From the NCBI GenBank assembly GCA_013399305.1, contig VXAI01000088.1, positions 1,696,974 through 1,760,973 of the forward strand: DNA of 64,000 nucleotides, read 5' to 3'. A program made the translations under genes and the position numbers. Position 1 is the stretch's first letter. Each line of letters begins with the position of its first letter. The stretch comes from Rostratula benghalensis (Eukaryota > Chordata > Aves > Charadriiformes > Rostratulidae). Positions 14,166-27,700 of this stretch are shown one piece after another. Under the pieces are notes generated by a model, which was given only the letters and a program-made list of their open reading frames with translations, ran no database searches and was not told where the DNA came from.

Positions 14166-14187
14166 AAAAAAAAAAAAAAAAAAAAAA
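14166..14187. repeat. A22 homopolymer
   Basis: This is an uninterrupted run of 22 A. No retroposed gene body is recognisable on its 5' side. Confidence 0.95.
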
Positions 14188-16144
14188 GCTATTGCAGGTT
14201 ACATTTTTGGTCTCTGAAGAATCACCTTGTAGCTTTTGCATGTTAGAAAGTGATTAAGTTTTAGAAAGAATATTTATTCCGCCTCTCCACTCTATATACT
14301 GTAATTTGTGAAGTTTATATCATAAATCTAACTGGTAATCAGCATAACAGCATGACTTTTTACATATCCCTTTCTTGAATTATCACACTGCTTTTGTCTT
14401 ACAATTTGCTCTTGAATGCAAGCTGGAGTATTAAGATTCCTTGCATGAAAAAAGCTTCCCGAAACCCTCATTAACTTTCTTTTCTTTTTAATTTTCCTGT
14501 GTGTTTCCTTGTCTTTTTATCAGTGCCACGCTGAAACAAATGACTTTGTTCTGACGTTCTCGAGTACAGTTGCATCACATTAATCCTTTTTGGTTTTGCC
14601 ACCTTTACTTCCAAACAATATGCCATTTGAACCTGTCTTCATATCTTGTAATTTTAGTTAGGGTTCACAATAGTCTTTTTCTCCATCCATCTGTCTGTCT
14701 CGTCCACATTCATGTATTATAGCCAGAACTTTAAAAAAATGTTACTGACATCAGAGTACTTTTTAAGTTCTCCTGGGTTTAAAGCAGATCTAAATCTATT
14801 TAATTTCAGAAATGTTCTGTCTCTTATTGACACACCACGTTTCCCAGTTCTCAGTTGGCAAACCAAATGAAACGCCTGTGATCATTTATCAGCTACTGAT
14901 GGAAAAGAATTCAGTATGCGAGGTGAGAATACCGGGATACATAGCTCTCCACTGCTCTCTTTGAAACGTTAACAGAAGCCTCAAATTGAGGTAAAATGCA
15001 CATTGCCTAAGGTGAGGTCTCCTGTGAAGCTTTGTCCCATGGGCTGCACACGCTGCAAGATGCATGGAAATGAGACAGCCTTTCTCTACACACCTGGTAT
15101 CATTAGAAGGGAATGTCATGACATCCTCTTCTTTCTCTGCACATCTAATTTTCTATGCAAGCTTGCTTAAAATTACCTTCCTGTTTTATGCACATTACAA
15201 ATGTGGTACCACTGCCCATGTAAGTATATTTATTCTGTTTACTTTATTCTGTGTCCTTCCATATGTTTTTACCAAAGCAAGTGTTTTGGTGAGCCTGAAT
15301 AAATAGTTGAACTGTGATTGAACTCGGATGAATCTTCCTACATGCACTAGAGGAAAACCTTGGACCTTGGAGTAGGTCCAAGCAGACCTAGTGGTTATTT
15401 CTGTTTCTGATCTCCTGTAGTTTCTTTTGTGGTGGAAATTCTGATCAAGAAGCAGATAATTAACAAATATTTTCAAAGTGGTCCAATGGCTGAAGTCCTT
15501 CAGCCTAATCACTGAGTCATGGCTCAGCAAAGGCCAGTTGTGCTTATGGTTGCAGGACCAAGCTGTAGGATTCAACACAGGTTCATGTGATCTTTGAAAT
15601 GACAGCTCTGTGTTGAAAAATACTAGAGCATCTAAGAAAATAATGGAAATCTTTAATTTGCTGTGCTTTTTCAAATATCTGGGAATCCATGGATGAAAAT
15701 TATCTACAGATACATACTAGGAAAGGTACCTTTTATTTTCTTCTTATTTCTGTCTGCACAATTGGAGTTTGTTAATATATTTAAATTATCTAAATTCTTC
15801 TATACTGTTTTATGTACAAACTGTATGAATAAGTGTTAAGACAGTAGAACAATGATCTGTCTATCCCATATCCATTTCTTGACAGTGGTCTGTAGCAGCT
15901 GCTCAAATCAGAGAAAACAGCAAAAAGAGGACATGATGAGAATGCTTCTTTTTGCACAAAACAATTCAGGTTTTAGACACTCTCTCAGAGTATTATTAAT
16001 TTTTTATCATGACAGTTATCTTACATGCCACATTTCTGGAAGTCACTTTGCTCATTTATTTCTTCCATTGTGTTGGGAATTCTTCACAGAATGTCCCTAC
16101 CAGGTGGATATTTTTTGCGGGAACATTTTGGGAATGTTTGGTTT

Positions 16145-16165
16145 GGGGTTTTTGGGGGGGAAGGG
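16145..16165 (+). repeat. Potential G-quadruplex
   Basis: GGGG, a T5 loop, seven consecutive G, AA and GGG give four runs of at least three G within 21 bases. The motif lies in otherwise AT-rich DNA. Confidence 0.5.
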
Positions 16166-19100
16166 AGGAGGAGTTTTTTCTTGCCACTATGAGACCTCAT
16201 CTGAGAGAACTTCAGAGCTCTTTATCGTTTTTCATCGTACAGACAGTTTCATTTCACTCCCCCCCACACACAGAGGGACACACATCAATACATTTATGAA
16301 GCTTGGGTATTTCTATACGTTTTCAAGAAAAATGATATTCAAAAGCCTCCCATTGATTTTTTGATAAATGGTTCATGCAGAAACTTGCTTGACAGCCAAC
16401 AGGAATGAATAAGCTCATTCCAATAAAATCACCACCATGTCTGATTACAATATTTTTCAATGGCCAGTTTTGTGCAGAGAAAGAGATCCCTACGGGGAGG
16501 TCATTTGTCAGCCTAAGTCAAAGCTTTAATGTTACTCTGAAATAGCTTAGTTGAAGTTGGGTGAGAGTTTCTCTTTTTCCTTTCAGGAAAAAAAACAAAA
16601 CCCAACAGGTATAAAGAAAGGAGGAAAAAAATATGGAGAATCACCGCACTTATATAAATCCAGACACAGTTGCAATGTGATTTAATGAAAGCTTCTGGTG
16701 CCAATACATTCATTCTTTGTGTTCTAATAAAGCATTTATTTGTGAAAAGTCTTTTTCACTTTTCACTTTTACATTTTTCTACATCTACATTTTCTTTAAA
16801 TATATTGGATTCTGCCAGGGTCTGCTTGAGCACATTTTATTCAAAAGATTTCAGAGTCATATTTATCAGTGAGTGGTTACAGTAATATGCAGTCTATCCC
16901 TAGGAATTAGTTGTGCTCTCAGCTCTTCCCGTAATTATTTTTAACTAAACAATAATCCCTGTGTCTGAAGCAGCTTCTGCACTAAACAGTTGTCCCAGTA
17001 GGATATAAAATTTAAATGGCAATAACTCTACTTGCTTTACTCCACAGCTGCTAGCCAAATCAGATTTTTTGAATAAAATGTGTTTTCTCTTGCTGTATTA
17101 ACCATTTAAACAGCAGTGTGAATCTGCTGTCCTCAGTTAACAAGGTCTTGATTTTAGTGGAGTTACTGGCTGAAGTGTGAAGGAAAGCTTCTGTTTCAGT
17201 GTGCTTAGCAAACACTAGCTGATACAGTGAAAAAGAACAAAAATTGTAGATTCAAACCAAAGCTTAAAATGAGAAGGTTTGATTTTTATTTTTTCCCTTG
17301 CAGCTGTGTAGTCTGATACACAACTGGAACTACAAGTTTTCATGGTTAGATGAGAAACAGTTTGAATTATGTTGGATGTGCATGCAGAATGCTACGCTTC
17401 TAACATCTAGCCAGGCAGTAATGTTTGGTGTCCTTCTGCTTCCCAAAGAGTACAATGAAATTTAATTTCTAGTAGCAACAACCCTTTCTCTCACTCTTTC
17501 TGAGAAGGCTAGATACTGCATGTTGAGTTAATAAAAAATTGTTCCAAAAAAGGATTCAAGTGCTGTGGTGCTGAGTGTTGGCACATGTCATTTTTAGGAG
17601 GCTTCTGCCTAGAGTGAAATCCTGAGTGACTGAGTTCCCAAAGCCATTTGTGGGATGATGTCAGGAAGAAATGCAAACCAGAGAGACTGCTGAGCAGGAA
17701 ACTGGATGGAGCTCACCAATGGTACATGGGGTCAGGTGGGGTCTGAAACCTGGCTGTTCCTCAGATGTCATTGTTACTCACAATGAGACCATCAGGTCGT
17801 GCTTGGCAGAGCTTGCCTCCATGTGGGCTAGGAGGTTAGTCATCTCCTTCAGGACTGAGGAGAGGAGTGGTACTTCTCCTTAACTTTCCTGTTCCTTGTT
17901 AGAAGAAACTTGTGGCGCTCTGAGCATTGATGAGGAGTGGAGCTGGGTGAATGCCATAAGCTGATACTTGAACTTTGCTTCTCTCTTGCTACAGGGCATA
18001 ATACAGAGAATTTTCTTTCTATCTTTTAAGATTTGTCGTCAACTCATATCAAGCCCTTGAAGCTTAGTAGAACAAGACTTCTTGACACTGCATACCAGAA
18101 CCTGTGAGAGCCACACTGGACACAGGTCTGTGTTTTGCCTTCAATTAAGTCCCTGTGAATGTAGCACGAGATTTTGATGGAAAACAAAATGAATTTTAAA
18201 CAATTAAAGGGCAAAGTCAATAATGTAGCTGCTAGATTTGGAAAACAAATGCAAAGAAACAAGGCAATTACATAACTTATTAGCCAGCTGTACTTGGCTT
18301 GGTTTCCTGCCACCACTCTGCTTGTTTGCCCAAGAGCTGACAGGATGGATTCGTAGCTCGTTAGAGCTAAGACCAAGTTCCTCTAACGAGCCACATCCAT
18401 CTGGCATCATCTCTCCTGAGTTGGAGCCTCTGACTTAGGATGGAGCTTGTCTTGAGTGAGCTGCTTTACTCACCAAGGCTTCTATGGAGTGTAAACATAC
18501 CCCCAGGGGATTGCAAATAACCCACAGTCTTGATAGTTAATTTGATTGCTGTCGAATTTTATGAGCCTTCTGCTAATGTAAATCTGTCTGATGTAATATT
18601 AGCTGCTGATACACTGACAAGGTTTTGAAATGCAACTTCAAACTGGGTTGCTCAGATAGTGCTATCACTCTCTTCATCAATAGATGATGCATTAATACCA
18701 CATAAATGGTGCTTTTCTTCATACACAGGTGGATGAATATACATTGAATCAGCTGAGCTTGTAAGAGTTGAAGTAACTAGCTTTGCTAGCACATCAGAAT
18801 TATTTATAATAAAAACAATTCAGGGATAACAAAAACAGGTGAAACGAGGGAAAAAGGAAAACAGAGAGCACAATGAGGATGTCTTTTTATTTGAGAAAAA
18901 CTTAAAAAGTAAATAATGATTTTTTTCAATTTTTACAAATTAATCAAAACCTTGAGAAAACTTTCATACTGGCAAAACAAAACAAGTTTTTTTTTCAGCT
19001 TTTTGGTAAACTAAGTAACATAAACCCAAAAAAATTAAGTCAGCCTGAAATATTTTGTTCAATAGAAAAAGCTGTATTGTTTTCTTTTTGTGTTATGTAA

Positions 19101-20613
19101 ACTTTTATAATCCTCATGTATAGTTCAAATTTTAATAAAAAATAAAGGTTTCAAAATGAAAAGTCACAAGTGGTGAAAGTTAAAAAAAAATTGGCCAGGA
19201 GATTTGGAAAGCTTAAAAATCTGTATTATATTTCATCATTAATTTGACTTCTTTCAGGCAAATCTGATAGCAAAATTGATCTTAGCTGCACTGGGTTTTC
19301 TGGGGTTTTCTCCTGTCTTACACTCTGAGAAGGTGCATTGCCCTGAGTCACAGGTGAGACTGAAGAAGATGCTCAGAAGCTACAATCTAGTTGAGAGTGT
19401 TGATTGCACCTTAATGATGTCCAACATCACCAATATCAGGTTTCTTCAAGTTAATTAGAGGTGAACTGAGTATTCAGGGTTTGAGTTTTAGAGCTCAAAT
19501 TCTGCACAAATTTCCTTTTGGATCATTTGTTTAATCTTGCCCAAGGCTACTGGGAATCATTCATTTCTATGTGTTTAATCTTTCAGACTTGGAATAAGTG
19601 GGAGGCAGTTTTTTGCCTTTAGTTCAAAAGTACCTGGTACAAAGTGAGCTTTTGTTAAAAATGCAAGACCTAGCACCAGCTTTACTGAAAGCATCTTACT
19701 TTTCTAGGGAACCTTGAATCACCAAAGCCTCCCACTTAGAGCGTATTTGTGTCTAATTCATTAATTTCTGGTGGCAATAGTGTCCTACTGCTGGTTCTGT
19801 GCTTCCAGTTAAAATGTAGTTGTAAGTCTTTGCAGTGCTAAGATCACTTTTCCAAAATAAATAATTCGACCTTCTAATATAAGTTTCTCCTCCTTTTCCC
19901 CCACCACACCCCCTAGGATTAGCTGTCATTACCGATACAGTCACCAACTTAAAAATGGTGTATGCATTTTGCAAATGAATTAATGCAGTCCTTGAAAGCA
20001 GTGCAAGGCTGGCAGCCTTGAAAATTGAGGTGGTTTCTCCACAGACTGGTTGCTGTGATGGAGCCCACCACTTTATTTCCCATGTCAGGTGTTGCTGGGA
20101 TGCAGAGCTCTGTTTTGGAGATTTTTTTTTTCTTTGTTCTGGGAAAACTGTGATGTCCTGTACAGTCTTTGGTAATACAAAATTGTTTGAACTCAAAATG
20201 TAGACACTTATGAGATGTGGTACTAATTGCCCAATAATTAACACTTACAAGCACATTAAGTCTTTAGGGCATTTATTTACAGCCTACCTGTAGCTCTGTG
20301 GCCCAGTAAGTACAGTATTGTCATAGTTATTAACATGCCACAAGTACTACCAGTGAGTTTGCAAGATCTCAAGACTGAAGCTTCTTAGGCTGATTTTGTC
20401 TGAACCTTTCTTGGACTGCCTGGAACTTTGCTTACTGTGGGTTAGCCTCAGCAGTACTTTTTTTTTCTAAAACCAAGATCACTATACCTAATTTATTTTA
20501 CTTTTGCTTATCATTGTGTAGTTCAACGATATTTTTTTAATGTATATAGATGTAAGAAGTAATTTTTCGGTGTAGAATGAAATATTTATGACCTAGGTGG
20601 TGACGGAGCGAGG

Positions 20614-20650
20614 AGGAATATAGGATAGGAATATAGGATAGAGGAATATA
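20614..20650 (+). repeat. Short 13-14 bp minisatellite
   Basis: About three copies of a unit close to AGGAATATAGGAT are arranged head to tail. Confidence 0.8.
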
Positions 20651-23382
20651 GACCTGGTATGATTGCAGAGCCCTTGAGAAGTGAGGGTGGAGGATGTTTA
20701 GTAGAGGAGCAGTCATGGGGTAATAAGAGGCAAGGCACAGGCCAGCACTGGAGACTGTATGGCTATAAAAAACTCATCACTGATCAGTTAAACAAATGCA
20801 GACTTGGATCTGGGTGAAGCTGGCTTTTTAGGGGTAGAAAAGCAAGCAAAGAACAAGTATCTAATGTAAAAAGGCTCCATCTATATCGTAAATTTGTGGA
20901 TGTGATGGACCAATGAAGGAGGACCAAGGTGTAAAACATGTTAGCAAACATAAAGTAATGCCCAAGTAGATCCTAGAGTAAGGAAGAACAAACTCTAACC
21001 ATCATTATGCAGCTTCAAGCAAAGAACTTGGGATGCTGGCAACTTCATGTATTCCTCGCCAGACTGAAGAAATCACAATCAGGACCCCAGAGCATGGTAG
21101 AATCTTGAGTGAAACACCTGGAAAAGGGGTATTATCTAGAAAAGTGTGTATAATTTCAACTATTCTATTATTATTGAAATTTCTATTGGTGGTCATATTT
21201 ATTTTCTTTTTTCTTTTTTTTTTTTCCTATAATGATTGGATGTGGACTAATAACAGCTCTTTGATTAGGCCATTAAGATTCCACATATCCTGACAATAAA
21301 TTCTTGATGTTATGTATCATTGAATTACGTTTTTGCTCACTAGAAAATTTTGAGTGTAACTTATCTGAGCTATTTCTGTAATCAGTGGCATAATCTTGAC
21401 TAGATTTTGTGCCCACATAAGCAGGTTTTGGGTTTTTTTGACAGAAAGGGCAAGTGAATCATGCTCCATGTGATGGACTTCAGATTTCTATGAAGGTATA
21501 GTTACCACTCATTATAAGAATAAATAGAAGGTGAATGGAAATAGAATTAAAAAGGTCAATTTACTTGTCATGGAGGCTCTATTGCTGTCACACATGTCTA
21601 GTCTTACAGGGTTGTAACAGCCCAGGCTGTAATGCCTGACAGTGTAGAGGGAAGTAGGAACATTGCCATTCTTGGAAACTGCCCTACAAAAAGCCAGGAA
21701 ACTAGGGAAATTTACTGAGACGCTGTGAAGAAAAATGTTCATTGCTTTTCTTGCTAAGCAGGAGTCTCAGAGCAGTGAACAAACTCTCATGAAAGAACCC
21801 AATTCTTTCAAACCAAAATGAGGTTTAGTAGGAAGACTGTGACCATTAGAAAGACCATTGCAATGCCACTGGCTGAAAACAGACATATCTGGTGAAGACG
21901 AAGACTTTCTGCTTTGACATGTTTTATGCAAGGTTCAAGGGGTCTATGCACAAGGCAAGGATCTGCTCCAGATCCAGCCATCCCCTCACATTTCAGCTGC
22001 AGAGAGCAGCTGACTCCTAGAGACGTGCATTTTCTACCTTTGCCTGCAACTACCACCTGCCTGAGAAGAAGTGTGCCCTTTAAAGAAATAGTAATTTCTG
22101 GGAATAGCCTAAGTAATGTCATATCATATATATATATAGCCTCCATTTCACTCAAATGAACAGATCACATACTGCATTCTTTCTCTTTTTCCTTGCCTCT
22201 CACAGTTAATCAACAACACAAAGAAGGGTAGATTCAATTCAACCCTGATTACAATGGATGGGATGTAGGGAACAAATAGTTATGAGACAATGTAAAACAA
22301 GGGTGTGATTCATACTGTGACAAAGGCAAGGCACTGCAGATGCAAATTGTTTTCAGGAAAGGAGTTAAAGGGTAAACAGAAACTCAGTTTCTTGGAATTC
22401 TCCCTGACAAAGACATTACAATATAATTAGATTATAATAGTATTAAAACTTGGGTCAACAAGCTCAATGGAAAGACAAGCCGAGCACAAACAAGGTGGGA
22501 CCCGAGGATAGAACAGCCATGTCAAAGTTAAACGAACACAGCCCACAAGCTCATCAGCAAAAAAAAAAAAAATAATATATGTATATATGGCTGCATTTCA
22601 TGGTAAGGAGTCTTGATAACTGTAAGGGCTTACAACTTTTGGCTAACAAAAAAAAAAAAAAGAAAGGGAGAAAGAGGAGTAGAGCTCTTGGGAGTAGTGA
22701 CAAAAGGGTAACAGAAGGAAGTGGAAGAAGCTGAACAGCTTCCCAATAGATAAAAAAAAAATAAATTAAAAAAATCAGCTATTTGTCTTTTTGCATCAGT
22801 TTGCTTTTTGCTTATAACTTTTTTATTTAACCTCCTTATTCATAAATAGTCAGTAAATTAATTAATTAGGGAGTCATTAGATATTATCAACTTTGCGTTG
22901 TTTGAAAAGTGAGCAGGAGAGAGATCGTTGCTTCTTCTCCACAGAGAAAGCCCTTTACCAAAGCTATGAGATGTGCGTGAATGACCGAGAACACACCACC
23001 TAGACATGGTCTGGACTTCTGCATTTTTGTCTCAGGATACTTCTTTCTCCAGAATTTTTGGAAAACTCTACATACTGAAATGGAATGCAGAAGTGATTTT
23101 TGAAGATTGAATTTGATGAGTCTTTGGAATTGTGAAGTGGAATGCTCCCCTGTATTTGGTGAAGCTTTATGTCTGAAAGGCAGCAAATGAAGGAATGAAA
23201 AGCATTCATGTAAGTGAATTGGTCTGCTTAGCCCCTATAGATTGCACCTGATGAATCACAGAGGACTTTCAAATTACTGTCTACTTATAAAAAAAAACAC
23301 AATTAAGACATCTTAATCAATGGCAATAAACTATTTAAGTCATGTGGAGACAAGCAGCAACTAGATTGTCCCTAGTGGGAAG

Positions 23383-23947
23383 GGATGACCTAGAAGTTCT
23401 ACTCCTCTGCTCTGCTGTCGTGAGACTCCACTTGGAGTACTGCATCCACCTCTGGAGTCCTCAACATAGAAAGGTCATGGACCTGTTGGAATGGGTCCAG
23501 TGGAAGGCCATGAAGATGATCAGAGGGATGGAGCACCTCTGCTATGATGGCAGGATGAGAGAGCTGATTGTTCAGCATAGAGAAGAGAAGTCTCTGGGGA
23601 GATCTTATAGCAGCCTTCCAATATCTGAAGGGAGCTTCAGAAGAGCTGGAGAGGGACTCTTTCTCAGGAAGTGTAGTGACAGGACAAGAGGTAATGGCTT
23701 TAAATTGGAAGAGGGGAGATTTATGTTAGATATTAGGAAGAACTTATTTATTGTGAAGATGGTGAGGCACTAGAAGATACTGCCCAGAGAAGCTGTGGCT
23801 GCCCCATCTCTGGAGATGTTCAAGGACAGGCTGGATGGGGCTTTGAGCAACCTGGTCTGGTGGGAGGTGTCCCTGCCCATGGCAGGTGTTGGAACTCGGT
23901 GATCTTTAAGGTCTCTTCCAACTCTAACCATTCTATGATTCTATGAT
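23383..23947 (+). mobile_element. CR1 LINE 3' fragment (ORF2 C-terminus to tail)
   Basis: The translated text includes RLHLEYCIHLWSPQ, MIRGMEHLCYD and GNGFKLEEGRFMLDIRKNLF, which is the C-terminal part of CR1 ORF2 after the reverse transcriptase. The 3' UTR (CAAGGACAGGCTGGATGGGG, GTCTCTTCCAACTCTAACC) and two ATTCTATG octamers follow. The frame is open over much of this segment but lacks the endonuclease and the RT, so it is a dead 5'-truncated copy. It faces the reversed CR1 at 24051 tail to tail. Confidence 0.93.
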
Positions 23948-24050
23948 GATTAAAGGATGGCCACTGAGACAAGCAGAATAGTACCTTGGTGCTCCAGAGA
24001 TGCTGTACTAAGCTGTGGCCTTTTCCCAAGAGGAAGATAATGTGTAAAAG
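23948..24050. other. Spacer between tail-to-tail CR1 copies
   Basis: About 100 bases of unique sequence separate the 3' ends of the two opposed CR1 fragments. Nothing recognisable lies in it. Confidence 0.75.
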
Positions 24051-24585
24051 TAATCATTGAATGTTTCAGGCTGGAAGGGACCTCCAAAGTTCATCTAGTC
24101 TGACCTCCCTGCAGTCAGAAGGGACACCCCCAAGTAGACCAGGTGGCCCAGGGCCTCATCAGGCCTCCCCTTGAATATTTCCAGAGAGGGGGCCCCAACC
24201 ACCTCCCTGGTCAACATGGTCCAGTGCTCCACCACCCTCACAGTTAAGAACCTATTCCTAATATCCAGTCTAAATCTGCTCCTCCCGTTTGAAGCCATTT
24301 CCCCTTGACCTGTCACTGCAGGCCTTTGTAAACAGACCTTCCCCAGCCTTCCTGTAGCCCCTTCAGGTACTGGGAGGCTGCTATTAGGTCTCCCCGGAGC
24401 CTCCTCTTCTCCAGGCTGAACAACCCCAGCTCCCTCAGCCTGTCCTCACAGGAGAGGTGCTCCAACCCCCTGAGCATCTTTGTGGCCCTCCTCTGGACCT
24501 GCACCATCAGGTCCATGTCCTTCCTATCTTGAGGGCTCCAGTCCTGCACACAGTACTCCAGGTGAGGTCTCACCAGAGCAAAGGA
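24051..24585 (-). mobile_element. CR1 LINE 3' fragment, reversed
   Basis: Read on the minus strand, the ORF2 C-terminus is clear: [48 protein letters not shown]. Then come the GRSRFRLDIRNRFLTVRVVE segment and a 3' UTR whose last part is CTAGATGAACTTTGGAGGTC and CCTTCCAGCCTGAAACATTC. It seems better preserved than the plus-strand neighbour and of a different subfamily. It is 5'-truncated, with no RT or endonuclease. Confidence 0.93.
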
Positions 24586-27500
24586 AGTCACTGCTTTTGA
24601 TTATTGATGACAATAATTTATTGGTAATAAAGTAAACAATAAAATTACAATGTTTCTAAAGAATATCCTTTATGACCCACATCATTTCTATTACAAACAC
24701 GCTGAAACCACTACACTAGATAAAACTACATGAAAGTCTGAAGGTCTTAAAAATTTCTAAGTAGCACTGGGAGAGAGAAAGTAAATTGTGGAACAAGACA
24801 CAAATGTTCAGAATGGTTTATTCTTATACTGCAAATTTCTTCTGGATCCCCAAAGTTGTTGAACAGTATATTCTGAGTGCATACATGAGACACAGGGATC
24901 AAATGGTTTTTGAGGTTTTTCGAACTGGGGAAGTGCAGCAGTACATCCAAAAGATACATCCTAAATCTAGGTATGCTCTGGTAGTGAAAAATTCCTAGAA
25001 TGTGTCAGTGAAAAGGGAAAATTATTCGATGATCCTAAATGCAGTAAACAGAAGCTTAAAAACATGAATACTTAATGGCGGATAGTTTACAAGTGATATT
25101 GTAAGTATGTTGAAAGGTGCAGAATGTATTTATTGCTGTCACTTCCAGACATTAATTTATCAAATTCCATTTTGCTCTAGTGCTCTGTTTAGAAATTGTA
25201 CCTAAGCACTACTTTTCTGCTGGTTAGAATATTCATGGTTAGTTCATACCTATTTTCTACATGTGTTTAGTGATTAATCACATTTCCTTTGATTTTCACT
25301 TTCTGTGCTTCAGATGCACTTGTTATCTCCATAAGTAAAGTTACACTTTCTTCTTGTCATTCCAGTAGTCCTCCTCTGTACAGGTCCAACTGAAGCTAAC
25401 CTTATTTTTGACTACAAGTGAATTGAATTACATTTAATGTTACAAATGAGCCCTTATGAATGGTCTGTAAAATGGTTTAGAACCTCTTTCATCTGAGAAA
25501 CTGTAAGTTTCAAGGAGATTGATCTTGATATAGGCCGGGCATGAAAATACATATTGAACAGCAGCATCCTAAACATTTCCACAAATACTTAGTCTTCCTG
25601 TAAGCAGTAGCACATTTGTGTCCAGACAAGTGCAGACATTATATGGACATATTTAATTCATGAGGAGATTCGTAAGGAGGCTTCTGAACTCATCATTAGG
25701 CCTGATTTATCTGAACAGGCTGCAGGAAGTTTTTGGGTTATTCTGCTTTTTAACAAAAAGCAGACCTTGGACAAATAAATAAATAGGTTGAGTTGGCCAC
25801 TACAGGACTAAGTATTTTTCTGTAGTGCCTCTAATCTGTACATTTTGTAGGCCAGCTTTTTGAGCAGAAATGCCTATCTTGACTGTTGTGGAAGTCACCT
25901 CATTTACTGTTTTCCAGAGTTTTAAACTATCGCCCGTCCTGTGTGACAGTTTTTATCTTGTATATGTATTCCTCTCACAACCTTAAGTTCTCATTGCTTT
26001 GATTTAAATGTTGCTAGCCAAGGACAATGGATAAAAACTGGACTATCACATTTGATGACATTTTCTATCATATCAGGTGCCCAAAAGGTATTACTTTCAA
26101 CCATATGTACCAGAACTAAAAGGAGGGGAAAGCTTTATCACTCAAGAAGCAATTCTCTTTTTTGGTATCTACAAGTTGGAATGATTCTCCTTATAAGCAG
26201 AGGTTGTAATGCTGTGGTGAGTCTATATCATACTTTCCAATATTCATTTTAGCATCTTCAAGATGATTGCATCTACTGTGGCACAGTGCCATCCTGTGGA
26301 TTAAGGTTATCTGAGGCAACCACACCAATATAACAGGCATGATGACTAAAAATGTTGAGCAATTTTTCATGTAAGATATTAAACCAGATCTCACATAGTA
26401 ATTGCTGGTGCATTAGTTAAATAAAAGCCCTTGGCTGAAACCTATGTCCCTACTTGTGGTTCATGTAACCACAGGCTTCCTCATGTGGCACTGCCAATAT
26501 TAAATTCTGAGCTGCCTGGAGGGCAGTAATCCTTCTTCATCCTAACTTTCAAAAAGTCCCAGAATTTATTTTACTTCCACATTATATCAAGGCAACCTCT
26601 TGCCAGTGCTTTTGTTAAAAAAGCAAATCAGGTCCAACTAGTGTCAAAAGTCTATTTTTGATGGACAAGTACATTTTTGGTGGCATTTGATCAAAATTAC
26701 TTTGAGTCCTTACATGCTAGTGGTCGGAACACGGGTCACAGACATGGGAGATGCACGCTGAACACATTACTCATGCAGAGTTTTTCCTCACAACTCGTGC
26801 TAAACCTGACCATGAGTACTCAACAAGCTAAGCCAGATTCAGGAGGCTTGTCTTTTACATCTCCTTTAAACTGTGTGATCCTTATGCACGATCGAGTTAA
26901 ATGTCTTGACTCCATAAAATTTCACCATGTTGAAAGTATTTTATCTACCTCTGTCAAAATTATTTTTATCTTTTAAAATGGGCATATTTCCTGGCAAGCA
27001 GCTATGTTGAGCACATTTTTTTTTTCCCAGGAAATTCCTGGGAAAAAACCAAAACCCTGCTTTTACTTTTTTGATGGCCTGGAGCAAGAGATTCATCAGG
27101 TCTTAGAAAGCTCTTAGAATAGCAGTAGGAAAGGCAGAAGAATCACCTATTGCCTCAAGAGTTCATTCAAGGGACTGGCTGGTATCAAGCATGTCAGCTG
27201 AACACTATGTGACCCCAACTGGTTACAGACAGTTCATCTGATTTATGCATGTGCAAATATAAGGCTACTCAATGCAAAAGTGTTTCACCGAGTGTTGAAT
27301 GAATGCTCTCTGGTGACTATTTATGAAGGCAGAGTGCTAAAAGTGTTAATGTAATCAATAAAAAGGAAAAGGTCTGGGAGTAGCACTCAATCTAAGCAGT
27401 CGAAGCTTTACAGAACATTGCCACTGAAATAAATATTTAGTGACTGTACACCGAAGGTGCTATTCTTTTGACAGGATGAGTTTCATGCCTCACGGCACAA

Positions 27501-27645
27501 AAGTTATGAGATTTCAGTCAGTAATCAAAGACTAACTCTATATTTTTCATAGCAAAAAGACATTGCTTCTTTTCCCCTGACATGCCAATGATTAAATGAA
27601 ACAGTTCCACCTCTTGCCTCCCCTGCTCCCCCTTCATTTTTGGGT

Positions 27646-27700
27646 GAAAAGAGAACAAGAGGGAAAAAAGAGTCCAGAAAGAGAAGAGAAAGAGAAGAAA
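27646..27700 (+). repeat. Polypurine tract
   Basis: About 55 bases are almost entirely A and G, with only a few pyrimidine interruptions (for example GAGTCC at 27671). Such tracts can be length-variable. Confidence 0.7.

Larger units (their letters stand above)
7743..23382. other. 15.6 kb gene-free interval
   Basis: I see no gene and no large recognisable mobile element. The longest frames (7876-8313 plus, 15195-15674 minus, 15852-16364 plus, 19753-20244 minus) reach 145-170 codons but are rich in Cys, Phe, Ser and Leu with no domain, as expected for chance frames in AT-rich DNA. Landmarks are poly(A) at 14166-14187, a G-rich tract at 16145-16165, and a 13-base minisatellite at 20614-20650. 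Confidence 0.7.

Noticed and set aside
15195..15674. 159-codon minus-strand open frame
   Set aside because: Composition of random AT-rich DNA, no domain, no flanking exon.
15852..16364. 170-codon plus-strand open frame
   Set aside because: Rich in Phe, Ser, Cys and Leu, crosses a G-run and an ACAC patch, no domain, and a second frame is open across the same DNA. Best read as chance.
19753..20244. 163-codon minus-strand open frame
   Set aside because: No recognisable motif, two more frames open in the same place, low-complexity Lys run from a T tract. No splice or promoter support.
23342..23773. 143-codon plus-strand frame
   Set aside because: This is the degraded CR1 ORF2 C-terminus, not a host gene; covered by the CR1 feature.
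24051..24585. CRISPR or tandem-array interpretation of the repeated CR1 text
   Set aside because: The recurrence across the window is dispersed LINE copies with a common 3' end, not regularly spaced repeats; the genome is vertebrate.
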